Shown in pieces: positions 34,991 through 46,254 of a DNA stretch of 64,000 nucleotides. How positions within the stretch are numbered: position 1 is the stretch's first letter; each line of letters begins with the position of its first letter. Location: positions 63,985,686-64,049,685 of the forward strand of contig OX457037.1 in NCBI GenBank assembly GCA_949752735.1, in the 5' to 3' direction. The DNA comes from Lumbricus terrestris (Eukaryota > Annelida > Clitellata > Crassiclitellata > Lumbricidae). The position numbers and the translations under genes were made by a program. Under the pieces are notes generated by a model, which was not told where the DNA came from, ran no database searches, and saw only the letters and a program-made list of their open reading frames with translations.

Positions 34991-35239
34991 TGATGTGCCA
35001 TGAGGTCCCGTATGCACTTTGGTGTTGGGGGAGTTTCTCACTTCCAATCAGTCAGTGGGTCCCTGGACATGAAAAATCACCGAGGTGCTTGTCCGCCATG
35101 GCGGCACGAATGACGTAATTGACAAATCCAATATGGCCGCCACCGGCCATATTGGAAAATTTATCTCTTTCATTTCTTGCAGCATATGCACGTGCAATAC
35201 CTCTAATAGTACTGATTCATATATGTCTGTAGCACCTAA

Positions 35240-35295
35240 TCAAGCAGGCGTTTGACAGTGTATGGCAGGAGGGCCTATGGCAGGTGCTGAGGTAC
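35240..35295 (+). repeat. 56-bp exact copy of LINE RT sequence inside FB3
   Basis: Identical to 34740-34795, the RT stretch encoding KQAFDSVWQEGLWQVLRY, in the same orientation exactly 500 bp away. It is foreign to the rest of FB3. Confidence 0.85.
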
Positions 35296-35519
35296 AAAAA
35301 CTCATCCTGCAAAAATATACGACGCAAAGTTGCTTGCACACATACAAAACAATCTTAATGATTATATTTTGAAGACATTGATGCACTGAAAAATGATATA
35401 TTAAAGCAGCATTGACTTCTAGCATGTCCTAATTAGCTACGTTTGCTCGATTGAAGTTATAACAGCTGTTATACTGCTGCATTCATTCAAGTTATAATGG
35501 ACAACAATGATGCATCAAA

Positions 35520-35885
35520 ATGACCTTGGCCATGACCTTATAACCTTCAGATGACCCCGGATGATAAAAACAATATCAGAAATGAATTCTACATATCCGA
35601 ATCAGTAACATTAGAGGTAATACACATGTATATCCTGTAATAAATGAAAAAGATGAAACTCAGCGACCTTGACCTTGACCTCTGTAACCTTAAGATGACC
35701 TTTGATGACACAAAGAATACCAGAAATGAATTCTACATACCTGAATTAGTACCAGTAGAGGTATTACACATGCATAAGCTGTGATAAGTGAAAAAGATGA
35801 AAAAATGACCTTGACCATGACCTTATGACCTCAAGATGACCCCTGATGACACAAACAATATCAGAAATGAATTCTACATACCTGA
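35520..35885. repeat. Three-unit tandem repeat in the FB3 core
   Basis: Each unit contains GACCTTGACC-type stretches (several TGACCT half-sites), then AGAAATGAATTCTACATA and GAGGTATTACACATGCAT. The last unit runs into the right inverted arm, so the arm itself is derived from the repeat. Confidence 0.7.
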
Positions 35886-36949
35886 ATCAGTACTATCAGA
35901 GGTATTGCACGTGCATATGCTGCAAGAAATGAAAGAGATAAATTTTCCAATATGGTCGGTGGCGGCCATATTGGATTTGTCAATTACGTCATTCGTGCCG
36001 CCATGGCGGACAAGCACCTCGGTGATTTTTCATGTCCAGGGACCCACTGCCTGATTGAAAGTGAGAAACTCCCCCAACACCAAAGTGAATACGGGACCTC
36101 ATGGCACATAATGGATCAAGACGTAGAATCTGGGATCAGTTTAAATGGCCGCATGCTCACCAACCTGCGCTTTGCAGATGATATCGATTTGGTAGCAGAC
36201 GCTGAAAAGGATCTACAAGAACTAACGGACAGAGTTGATAGCAGCAGCAAAGGAATGGGACTTAAAATCAATGCGGTAAAGACAAAAACTATGGCCATCG
36301 GTAAACAACATAAGGAACTGGAGGTCAGATGGTGGGGAAGTACTGGAGCAAGTGACAGAATTTGTGTACCTGGGAGGTCTGATTACGGAGGATGGTCGCT
36401 GTACAATGGACATTAATCGCAGAATAGGTCTGGCATGTGCGATGTTCGGTCGCCTGAACAAGATGTGGAAATCGAAAGGCGTGTCGACAAGAACCAAGAT
36501 GAGATTGTATGGAGCTCTGGTAGTCAGGGCCGGATTATCATTTATCAAATGTGGGGGCCCTGTTCGGTAAAACTGTGGAAGCCCCAAACCTGACAGAAGC
36601 ATGGCAAAATGACTCACAAAACGTGCTATATTCAGCGAATCAACATTCGCCTATCATTGATTCATCACTTCTATTTTAACAATATCAACAGGTCTTTTAA
36701 TAGTGTTAAACAACCGATACATCTTTTACGGTTTAAGAATATTAAAGTGATTCATGGTCAGTCATTCTCCGGACCAGCGCACAGCACTCGTATAAGCAAA
36801 CAGTGCAGAAGCGATTTTAAGCCCCAAATAAATTTTTGGCTATGAAAATTTCTGGTATACCTGCGGCAGAATAACGACCAGGGCAAAATTAAGGGTCTTT
36901 ACCAGGGCATTTGTCCCGATTTGCCCTGCTGTGCATGGCGACCACACTG

Positions 36950-37310
36950 TTTACAAACTAAAATATATTTTCACGGTTATGCCAGTAGTAGACCCTGGCT
37001 CAAGCTACATCCTACTTATGTGAGCTTTCGCCCCGGTGTCTGTCTCTCTGGACAGCCGTTCACTGCGCTCAGCTGCTCGTGGAGAATTCCTGGTTCTTTT
37101 TTCGTGTGTTGTGACCATGCAACGACGAGCATTCTCGGTAGTGGGTGCAGTTATGTGGAATAGCCTCCCCGTGGCTCTCTCGCTTCCCGTGTCTCTGCTG
37201 GCTCTTACTGTCGTCTTCTTAAGGTTTTTTTTGACAACGCCTGCGTTGGGAGCGCCTCCGAGTAAAAATCTCAAGGGGCTCTATATAAATTTATGAGATT
37301 GATTGAATTC
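36950..37310 (+). mobile_element. LINE 3' fragment (L2/CR1-like RT C-terminus)
   Basis: Translation across frames gives SLDSRSLRSAARGEFLV and RRAFSVVGAVMWNSLPVAL, typical of the C-terminal region of L2/CR1-like elements. It ends with GGGGCTCTATATAAATT and a short TGAT-type tail. 5'-truncated. Confidence 0.6.
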
Positions 37311-37378
37311 GTAAAATAGAGTGCGTAATGCATGTAGGCCTACTCAATAGGCCTATTATTAGCACACCATCTCATAAT

Positions 37379-37661
37379 GCGTAGTACAAGGGCGGATCCA
37401 GGGGGCCAATCCGGCCATGGCCCCCATTTAAAAATTGCATGGGACGTGGCTCCACAAAATTTGGACGAATGACTAAAAAAGTCATCAACTTTTTTGGCGG
37501 ATGAAATATGGTATCTTTTTCCTGAAAATTTGGACGAATGACTAAAAAAAGTCATCAGTTTTCTCGGCGACGAATAACACGAATTTTTTCCCTGCCCCAC
37601 CAACAACACCCAAAATTTTGGCCCCCCTTCGAAAATTTCTCCATCCGCCCTTGGCGTAGTA
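37379..37661. mobile_element. hAT MITE with perfect 8-bp TSD GCGTAGTA
   Basis: The element is 37387-37653. Ends are CAAGGGCGGATCCAGGGG and, on the other strand, CAAGGGCGGATGGAGAAAT. GCGTAGTA is duplicated at 37379-37386 and 37654-37661. A related MITE lies at 54770-55067. Confidence 0.85.
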
Positions 37662-37986
37662 TAGCACTTGAGTTCCGATTGATCGATGCATTAAGTGTTT
37701 AAATAGGCAATAAAACGTATAACTCGTACTAGCATTTCTGACTGATTTTAAGATCAATCTGCCTGCCAATGAAAACTGCAATAAGGGCCCCACACATGTG
37801 CAAAAGTTGCATAATGTTAAAGTCATTAGTTTTTAAATAATTTGATAATTTTTTCATTGATTTTAAACTCATTTTTGTTATTGTAATTAGCAATGATGAA
37901 ATTTTTTATTGCATGTGTGGGGGCCCCCTAAAGTGTGGGGGCCCCTGTTCGGCCGAACATGTCGAACATGCCTTAATCCGGCCCTG

Positions 37987-38429
37987 TGTGATTTATAACT
38001 GCACAGTAGACTATAGGCTTAAAATATATAGAATGTTTATTTATATAAATGACGCTCATGCTTGAACTGCAATTATCTTAAAATTTTACCGCAAGAATAA
38101 AATTTTACGCACTGCTGAAAAGTTTAACGGACTAAATTGCTCATTAACAATTAATCAAAATTAGGATGAACTGATTATTTTCTTAGTCAAGGTACTTTGA
38201 AAATGTTGTTAATAGAAATATTGCCGAATTCTGTTGAGCATCTCGATCAGTTTTAAATGTTTGAGAATCGTGTCCATGCACAAAGTAAAATATGCCTCAA
38301 AGTGGTTCTTCGATGTCAGGAATCCATGGAGAATTAGGCCTACCTCGTTGTTCCGTTGGTAAAACTATCACAGATCCAAAGAATTCGAATAGCGATTTCA
38401 GGTTTGGACAAACGAACGAACAGATAATG
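37987..38429. other. AT-rich stretch without recognised feature
   Basis: Nothing coding is seen between the hAT end and the LINE that begins near 38430. Confidence 0.4.
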
Positions 38430-40860
38430 CTGACCTGTCATGTAACGATTTCTTGAATGTTATGTCCTCCTTTCTCTTTCGTCCTCTTATTCAAGTACCT
38501 ACTAGGATTACGAAAGCCTCCTCCTCCTTGATTGATAACATCTTCACTAACTCCCTCAACTTTAAGGATAGCCCAGGTTTACTACTTTCGGATGTTAGTG
38601 ATCATCTCCCGATCTTCGTGGTTATTGATCTTTATTCTAAGCCCAGAAATACGACTAAATTTGAGTCTTATCGCCCTAATATGATATGGCACTCTCTAAT
38701 CTTCAAGCCGCCTTTAATTTAGAAAACTGGTGTGATACACTAAACCTAAATAACCCTGACCTTATCCTCAATTCCCTGAATAATACACTACTTAATTGCT
38801 ATAATAGGCTACTAGTCATGTAATAACTAGGAAAGCTAGAATATATAAAACTAAAATGAAACCCTGGTTGTCCCCGTTCTTGCTCAAATCCTGCAAAGTT
38901 AAGAAAAAACTCTATGAAATATTTCTGAAAACTAAAACTGATAAGGCATTGACTAAATATACAAACTATAAGAACAAACTAACTGCTATTCTACGTAACT
39001 GTGAAAAATCGTACTACACTGATCTCCTAGAACAACATAGAACTAACCTTAGGGAAACTTGGAAGATTGTTAAAACTTTATTACAGCAAAAAGGTCAGAG
39101 CGTCTCTAATTTGCCCTTATTGTTAATGGTATTGCTATTGAGGATCCCACAACCTGTGCTAACCTATTTAATGACTATTTTGCCTCTATTGGCCCTAAAA
39201 TGGCTGCTACTATTCCCCCGACTTCCACCCTTTACTCCTCTTACCTAAAAACTTCCTAACCATAGTTGTATGTTTACTACACCGGTTACTGAATGTGAAA
39301 TTGCTGATATCATCTCAAATCTTAAAATCACTAAACCTTACGATCGTTTCGAATTGGCTGTTCCTATCATTAAAAAACTTGCGTCTATTATTTCCAAACC
39401 TATTGCTCACCTAATTAACCAGTCTTTTACTACAGACAATGTCAGGCAGTGTGCCCAGAAGTATGAAACTTGCTAATATCTCTCCTATTTTTAAATCTAC
39501 AGATTGCCAAGACATAGCTAAATACAGACCCATATCTAAACTTACTTAAAATACCTGTTTTTCTAAAATTCTTGAAAGAGCCATGCATTCTATATTATCG
39601 AAATTCATTGAAATGAATAATATCCTATATGACAAGCAATTTGGAATAAGAAAAGGTCATTCCACTCCCCATGCTATCCTAGAAGTTGTTGACAAATTAT
39701 CTGATGCCATTGATATTCGTAATACAGCTATCGGTGTTTTTCTGGACTTATCGAAGGCTTTCGATACAATCAAACATGATATCCTAATTAATAAGCTCTG
39801 CCATTATGGCATTAGAGAAATTGTCTTAGAGTGGTCTAAATCTTATTTGTCCAATAGACAACAACTAGTAACTTATCGTGGAGCCCCGTCTGATTTGGCT
39901 AACATACGTTTTGGGGTTACCCAAGGATTCATCCTAGGCCCTTTGCTATTTTTTAATTTATATCAATGATATCTGTAATTGCTCCAATAAGCTCCTCTTT
40001 TATTTATTTGCTGATGACACCACTGTTTTATCTCCTCTGATAATGTAAATGACTTGTTTGAATGCATGAACTCTGAATTACTCCAATTGTCTACTTGGTT
40101 TAATGCAAATTCCTTATCTCTTAATATTAAAAAATTAAATTATATCTTATTCTCCAGTATAGGAAAGAGGATCCCTGAGGACTGAGGACCCAACTAAAAC
40201 TATCATTCTTAACAATATCCCCATTAACCGTGTATCCCATACTAAATTTCCGGGTATAATCATTGATGAGCATCTTAGATGGAAATCCCATAATCACTCT
40301 TATCAAAAACAAGATTGCTAAATCTGTTGGAATAATTAATAGGCTTAAAAATATTCTTCCCCTCCCTACGCTCAAAACACTCTATAACACCTTTGTCCTA
40401 TCTTATCTTAATTATGGTATTATTATATGGGCAGGTGGTTACAAAACTCACCTCAAACCCCTGCTACTGTTACAGAAACGGGCTGTTAGATCATCTCCGG
40501 CTCCCACCACCGGGTTGCCTCAGCAGGCCTATTTAAAACTCTTGAACTACTAACTGTTTATGACTTATTTAAACTCCAACTGGCAGTATACATGCACCGA
40601 CATCAGAACCATTTACTACCTAGTATCTTTAAGGACTATTTCACAACCAATTGATGCTTCCATCCACAGCTATAACACCAGATCACGCTTCAACATACAT
40701 CACATAGAATGTAACACTAACACTAAACAATTCACTGTCAGACTCTCAGGTCACAAACTCTGGAATACCATTGACCCTAACATCCGTTCCACCAACTCCC
40801 TCAACTCCTTTAAGTTGGCCTTTAAAAATCAATTGCTTAAAACAGCTGACTCTTTGTAAG
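38430..40860 (+). mobile_element. L2/CR1-like LINE, 5'-truncated, several frameshifts
   Basis: It begins in the distal endonuclease domain (TRITKASSSLIDNIFTNS, then SDVSDHLPIFVVI). The linker follows, then RT: KQFGIRKGHSTPHAILEV, VFLDLSKAFDTIKHDIL, GVTQGFILGPLLF and a FADDT-type motif near 40010. The C-terminal part carries LKTLYNTFVLSYLNYGIIIW and GHKLWNTIDPNIRSTNSLNS and stops at 40857. At least five frame changes show it is dead. 61735-62925 carries the 5' half of a similar element. Confidence 0.75.
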
Positions 40861-41022
40861 CTATAAATAAGTTAATAACTAAACACTAGCCACGGTGTCG
40901 ATTCTTGTTTTTCATCTTTGCTTAGCCTTAAAATATTGGGGATGACTAGATAAGCATTAGCTTCTTCTCCTCACGAGTCGATTCTCTTACTCTCTATTAT
41001 TCTACTATCTATTGCATATTTT

Positions 41023-42384
41023 CAGTGCCGGATTAACTTTTTAGAGGCCTGGCGCAAACAATGCAACAAAACTAAAGTAGGCCCTCTATCCAATCAAATT
41101 TTCAAAAAAATGGGGAAAAAATTAATTATATAGAAAAACATACTTTAACAATTTATGAACACAAAATGAAGCTGTGATAGGATCATAGGAGATTTTTTAA
41201 TTTGACTTGTTACAGTTCAACTGTTCAAAAATGTTCGTCGAGTTTGAAAGTCTTTCCTTCGCGCTTTTAAAGTAGAGAAAGAATCAATGATATCTTGAAA
41301 GTCAAGATCTGTCAAGATTTCCGACTCAATGTTCAAAAGAGTTAAATTTGCCAATGTCCTGGCCCATTGTTGACCTCAAAGATGATTTTATGCGTTTTAA
41401 ATGACTGAATGATCTTTTTTCCCCGTTTGGTGTGATCGTACAAAAAGCAGAATCGTTTGGCTTTCTTTTGGTACTATTCAATTTTACTTTATTTCCATGT
41501 TGTTTTATGGATTTAGAGTACATGCCATCTTGATTACGACATGGTTCAGGTCCCATCTGCAGCCAATAACTGACCAAATCTTCATTTATAGTCCACACTC
41601 CACAGAGCAGCATCTGTTTGTGGCACGTTTCCAACAGATTGATTCTCTTGTTTTAATGGTAGATCTATGTTAGTTTCAGATTTAGGCATATCAATGATAT
41701 CATTGATGAAATCAAGGGTGTCTGTTGTTGGCATTAGTGCTGACACTGTTGAGCGGCCTAAGCCTGAACTGCATCCAGCTTCTGACGCTGAGTCGACACC
41801 ATCTATAAATTGCGGCACTTCTCGTGTTTTTACTGCCAGAAATTTATCAATAGCCTACTACCACGTTGCTGTTTGCCTACCTCTTCAAGTTCGCGTTTTC
41901 TTTGACGTTTCTGCCAACCGGACTCAAATTTCTTCATTTTCTTTAGGCCTACTTATTTTATTTGTTTAAAAATTAAAATTAAAAAACGAAATAAGCAGCT
42001 ACATAAACACTAAATAGTAGATAATAATATAACATGGAACATACACTGTGTCGTCTGTACCGTACGCATATCTATATTTTATTTGGTGATGGGGGTCGAT
42101 CCGCGCATAAATTGATTACGTCATAGGTCATCATTACAGTACACAATTAATTAGTACGTCATCATTATAGTAGTAGTACTGTAGAAGGCCTGTTTTTATA
42201 ATGCCACCAAATTTTATATGCGATGCTTGTTTTGGAAATTAAACATTTTAAATAAGCCGGACTGTGACTTATATAAACAAATTCGATCGGATAATCGGAT
42301 TTCTCAATGTTTTTTTTAAATTTTTACCCCCGAAAGAAGACCTGGCGCAAGTGCGCCAGTTGCGCCATAGTTAATCTGTCACTG
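41023..42384 (-). mobile_element. hAT element with transposase N-terminal remnant
   Basis: Left end CAGTGCCGGATTAACTTTTT, right end on the minus strand CAGTGACAGATTAACTATGG, each followed inward by GGCGCAA/GGCCTGGCGC sequence. The 8-bp flanks (CATATTTT and CTTTTATA) do not match. Minus-strand coding remnants within are described separately. Confidence 0.65.
41326..41951 (-). pseudogene. hAT transposase N-terminus, decayed
   Basis: Minus-strand pieces begin near 41940 with MKKFESGWQKRQRKRELEEV, then SEAGCSSGLGRSTVSALMP and QTDAALWSVDYK. After a frame change come EDLVSYWLQMGPEPCRNQDG and PNGEKRSFSHLKRIKSS. This basic N-terminus followed by a zinc-finger-like entry region resembles ZMYM/TTF-type hAT transposases. 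The catalytic core is absent. Confidence 0.6.
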
Positions 42385-43129
42385 CTTTTATATGTACTCA
42401 TAATATGTTTTCTTATTTCTTTGTGTCTGCAAACTTAAAAGTGCATTGTGATCAGTAGTAAGTATACACTGAATCGATTCAATAATTTTTTTTGGGAACT
42501 GGTGTCTGCTGACGAATTCTCTTTAGATAGCCTATAATAGACCAACTTCGGTCACATTTCAAATCAATGTCACAGAGTTTAAACTTCGATCACATCATGT
42601 CTGAAGTGTCATTTGATGGTAATTTAGTATTCTTTTTTTTCAAAGTGTTACGTAACATTCAGCTTCCCCCACCCACCCACCCACGTAACGCTTCGCAACG
42701 TTTTCAATGACACCACCCACCCACCCTCGAGCGTTACGTAATTATGCAATGACCCATACGCATTTTATGCTTACTGATATATACATGTATATATATGCCA
42801 AAGACGATTGATTGCAGGTCTCGCCAACCCATAGTCTTGGACTCATTAGGCTATGAATAATTATGCCGGATTTCACGAAATAGCCGACAGAATTATATGG
42901 CTGCATGATTAAGTGGCATCCTTTTGGACGACCAATTTTTAGGTCTACCATGTCTGCAGAGACCAAAATGGGGATAGCCTAACAATAATTTAATTAAAGG
43001 GTATTCGTACGTTATCCTATAGACCCTAATTATAAAATAATAACTAGTTCTAATAGCGTGCATGCTGGGCCAGTCAATGGTGACACTTTTTATGCTCACT
43101 GGGCATTCATTCACCACCTGATGTAATAG
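42385..43129. other. Non-coding stretch with a transposon-like terminus
   Basis: 42640-42755 carries GTTACGTAAC palindromes, CCACCCACCC tracts and ends with AATTATGCAATGACCC, the inverted counterpart of the terminus at 31243. No gene is visible elsewhere. Confidence 0.4.
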
Positions 43130-43574
43130 TATATAAGTATAAGCCGAAATTCGTGAAAGAGAATTTGTTCTCAACTTCGGCACAATTTATCATAGAGTCT
43201 GGCCAATAATGAAGCCACTCAGCTGCGAGCCTGTCTTTCCGGTGAAGCAAATACATTTGGTTTTTACAACATAGTTTCGTTCCAGCGGACATTCGAACAC
43301 CACCGTCTCGATTGCATTCATATAATTTTCTAATTAAATATTCTATTTTGTCAGCAATGAATGATTATGAATGTTGATGGTTGAATCACATTATTTTGCT
43401 GTGTTGCAAGATAATGATACAAATTATTTGAAATCAAACACGAAATCCGATCCGTGGTGGCCAGCACACACTATAATTGGTAGTCGATGTCACAAAAACC
43501 TTGGTAGCTTGGAGGCTAAGTTTCAAGTTTATTATACATTCTTTTTCACCTCTGAAATAAAATATACATTGCCT

Positions 43575-43580
<6 letters not shown>
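43130..43580 (+). repeat. Inverted copy of F-box gene intron 3
   Basis: Reverse complement of about 8225-8640 in gene 2 (and of the matching part of gene 4 intron near 59180-59560). Shared landmarks include AACTTCGGCA, GAGTCTGGCCAATAAT, CTCAGCTGCGAGCCTG and CACACTATA. No exon accompanies it. Confidence 0.7.
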
Positions 43581-43635
<55 letters not shown>

Positions 43636-43690
43636 TCATCATCATCATCAACAACAACAACAACAACAACAGCAGCAGCAGCAGCAATAA
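43576..43690. repeat. AAC / ATC / AGC trinucleotide microsatellite
   Basis: (AAC)n at 43577-43635, (ATC)n at 43636-43648, then further AAC and AGC units, at the position where the family's intron also carries trinucleotide repeats. The asparagine/serine run in the open frame at 43371-43862 is an artefact of it. Confidence 0.85.
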
Positions 43691-43956
43691 TAATTGTAAT
43701 ATTTCAGTGCTTAATGAAACATATCAACATCTACCTCGATCTAGAACTTTCTTCAAGATGGCTGATCCAAAGATGGATCACATATCAGTCCATAGATACC
43801 CGGTACTATATTGCTTTCCCCAAAGTTCAAAGGTCCACATTAATTGTCTGAGCATTAATTAAAATGTCAATGTTAAAACTAAAAATAACAAACATTAATT
43901 TTAAATGAGGTTTGGGGTAGACTGCCCCTCACCTCTCAAATAAGGTCCATCAGGCG

Positions 43957-46254
43957 TTATTCTGGCCTGGATGTACACACGAAATTCTTGAGATATGCCG
44001 GAGGTTTCCGAAGCCTCTCAGAATGTCGTTCCGGTACTGTAGGTGCTGGCTGTAGGGGCTGATTTTCCTGAGGAATATACTCTGCCAAATCACCCCGCCC
44101 GTCAGGACAATACTCTTGGAAAGCAGGTGCTGTTTCTGATGCCGTTCTCTGCAACCTTCTTTTTGGTGTTGAAGTAGCCACGCTTCCTGTTGCCTCGTTC
44201 CATTGGCCACGGTCAATATCACCCATACCCTCAGAAATATCCAGCGGTGCTGTCCACATTTTAATGATATGGTCAAAATGCCTTCTAATGATGACCCCAG
44301 TTTCCAACTGCGCTTTACCTGAAACTGGTCCCGTAAGCTCGACAATTTCACCCGGGATCCATTTCTGACCAGAATCCACATGCGTGCTAAAATTGCGAGC
44401 ATACACTTTATCTCCAACTTGAAAAGGTCTTGGACGAGCATGTTGATCGTGGATGAATTTCTGTTTCATCTGTTTCTGCTGAACTCGAGAAGAAAGGCTG
44501 GGTCTCAACCCATCAAATCTTGTTCTGAGCGTCCGATTCATTAAAAGTTCAGCTGGTGACAGACCTGTAACTGTGTGTGGAGTTATTCGGTAGGTGAAGA
44601 GAAATCTAGAGACTCTTCTCTGCAGACTAGAGCGGCTATTCTCTGATTTCCTCATCGCTTCCTTGAAGGACTGAACAACTCTCTCTGCCTGACCATTGCA
44701 AGAGGGATGAAATGGCGCCACTAAGATCTGCTGAATTGCGTTTCTGCTCAGAAATGTGCGACACTCGTCACTAGTGAAGCATGGACCGTTGTCTGACACA
44801 ACTTGTTCAGGCAAGCCGTGAGCGGCAAACGTCTGCACCAGACTCTCAATGGTCGCCGTAGATGTCGCTGTGGACTGAATATGGATCTCAATCCATTTGC
44901 TACAAGCGTCAACAATGATCAAAAACATTTCCCCATAAAAGGGTCCTGCATAGTCTACATGTAACCGCTCCCACGGTCGTGAGGGGTACTCCCATGGGTG
45001 CAGCGGAGCCTTCTCTGGAGCATGTCGATGAACCTGACACGGCTGACACTGCCGCACCAGGTTTTCGATCTCTTTGTCTAGGCCTGGCCACCACACATAG
45101 TTTCGAGCCAAAGCCTTCATACGACAGACTCCAGGGTGCATTTCATGTAATTCCTGAAGAATGACTGCCTGACTCTTGGTTGGCACAATCACTCGACAAC
45201 CTCGCAATAAACATCCATCCTGTAGGCTTAATTCTGCTCTGACTTGGAAAAATGGACGTAATTTCTCAGACGGACACCTATCTGGCCAACCTCGACGACA
45301 GTGATACATCCATCACTTGACTGTAAACTGGGTCCTTGAATGTTTGCGCCTTGATAGTGGCTGCATCGACCAATTCATTGACCATCTCTAGTGATTGAAT
45401 GACTTCACCCGGAACATCACTGTCTGACTCACTGACTTCCAGTGGTAAACGGCTCAGGCAATCTGCATTCCCTTTGTGGCAGCCTTCTTTAAATTTCAGC
45501 TTATAATCATACCCTGATAATGTCAAAATCCACCGAATCAATCGCGGAGAAGCCATTTGCGGAACAGCTTTTTCATCACCAAACAACCCCAGCAAATGGT
45601 TTGTGGTCGGTGGTCAGGATGAATTTCTGGCCATAAACAAACTGATGAAATTTCTTTACTCCAAAGACTAAAGTCAATCCTTCTTTATCCAGTTGAGAGT
45701 AATTCCGTTCAGCTGAATTCAAAGTCCGTGAAGCAAAAGCGATAGGCCTTTCTGAGCCATCTTCCATGACATGTGACAGTACTGCGCCCACCCCGTATGG
45801 AGAAGAGTCACACGCTACAATTAAATCTTTCTGCTCGTCGTAATGAGTGAGTAGGTTGGAATTGGTCAACAAATCTTTGGCTTCTTGAAAAGATGTTTGG
45901 GTTTCTGTATCCCAATGCCACGTAACATTTTTACGTAAGAGATTGTGCATCGGTTCCAGTATTGTGGCTAAATGTGGCAGGACTGCGTTGTAAAAATTCA
46001 GCATACCCAGAAATGCCCTCAGTTCAGTGGAGTTCTGAGGAGCTCTGGCCTCAGTGATAGCTTGCACATTAGATGGTGATGGTCGAGTTCCATCAGCAGT
46101 AACCACGCGACCGCAGTATACCACCTCTGGAGAAAAGAACGAACACTTTGACCTCTTTATGCGTAAACCTGCCTCTGCCAATCGACGTAACACCTCCCGA
46201 AAATTATTGAGATGCTCTTCATCCGATACCCCAGTTAGCAGGATGTCATCCATC
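43957..46254 (-). pseudogene. Ty3/gypsy pol, right half: RT C-part, RNase H, integrase
   Basis: Starts at 46254 in the RT active-site region (MDDILLTGVSDEEHL), continues with KRSKCSFF, FLGMLNFY and RNase H landmarks VACDSSPYGVGAVLSHV and LTTDHKP. A frame change near 45590 leads to LIRWILTLSGYDY and NADCLSRLP, and another near 45305 to integrase: zinc-binding HEMHPGV...CQPC, core DYAGPF, SDNGPCF and the glutamate in HPSCNGQAERVVQS (DDE triad kept), then a C-terminal module. Two frameshifts inactivate it. The missing RT start is on the opposite strand at 16781-17192. No LTR found downstream of the stop. Confidence 0.8.

Larger units (their letters stand above)
34993..36109. mobile_element. Foldback element FB3 with about 230-bp inverted ends, inside the LINE RT
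   Basis: Arms 34993-35228 and 35885-36109 are near-identical inverted copies starting ATGTGCCATGAGGTCCCGTA. The core has three imperfect units of about 145 bp (35520-35885) and a 56-bp copy of the host LINE RT (35240-35295). It splits the RT between GLAMRDSP and the FADD region. No clear target duplication is seen. Confidence 0.75.
31440..36524 (+). mobile_element. RTE-like non-LTR retrotransposon, 3'-truncated, with two insertions
   Basis: The 5' part at about 31440-31539 resumes at 32571 after a DNA-element insertion. It contains a short upstream frame (32577-32810), an endonuclease-RT frame (32807-34990, one internal stop), a foldback insertion (34993-36109), and the RT C-terminal part (36112-36524) with the FADD catalytic motif and YLGGLITEDG. 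It ends where a hAT-type element begins at 36525. By family knowledge such ORFs mediate target-primed reverse transcription. The EN type and IGTWNVRTL motif suggest the RTE/BovB side of the LINE tree. Confidence 0.75.
36525..37986. mobile_element. hAT-type element abutting the LINE, ends matched but no TSD
   Basis: Left end CAGGGCCGGATTATCATT. Right end on the minus strand CAGGGCCGGATTAAGGCATG. Both are followed inward by GTGGGGGCCC-type sequence. Flanking octamers do not match, so one side may be deleted or two elements joined. It contains a LINE fragment and a MITE. Confidence 0.55.

Noticed and set aside
34993..36109. Target duplication for FB3
   Set aside because: Several end placements were tried, but no direct repeat of 2-9 bp is convincing.
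36525..37986. Clean hAT insertion into the LINE
   Set aside because: Termini match but flanking octamers (CTGGTAGT and TGTGATTT) do not, so a simple insertion cannot be shown.
41023..42384. 8-bp target duplication for the transposase-bearing hAT
   Set aside because: Flanks CATATTTT and CTTTTATA differ, so no duplication is claimed.
43957..46254. Complete LTR retrotransposon
   Set aside because: No LTRs, primer-binding site or gag were found, and pol is split and frameshifted.
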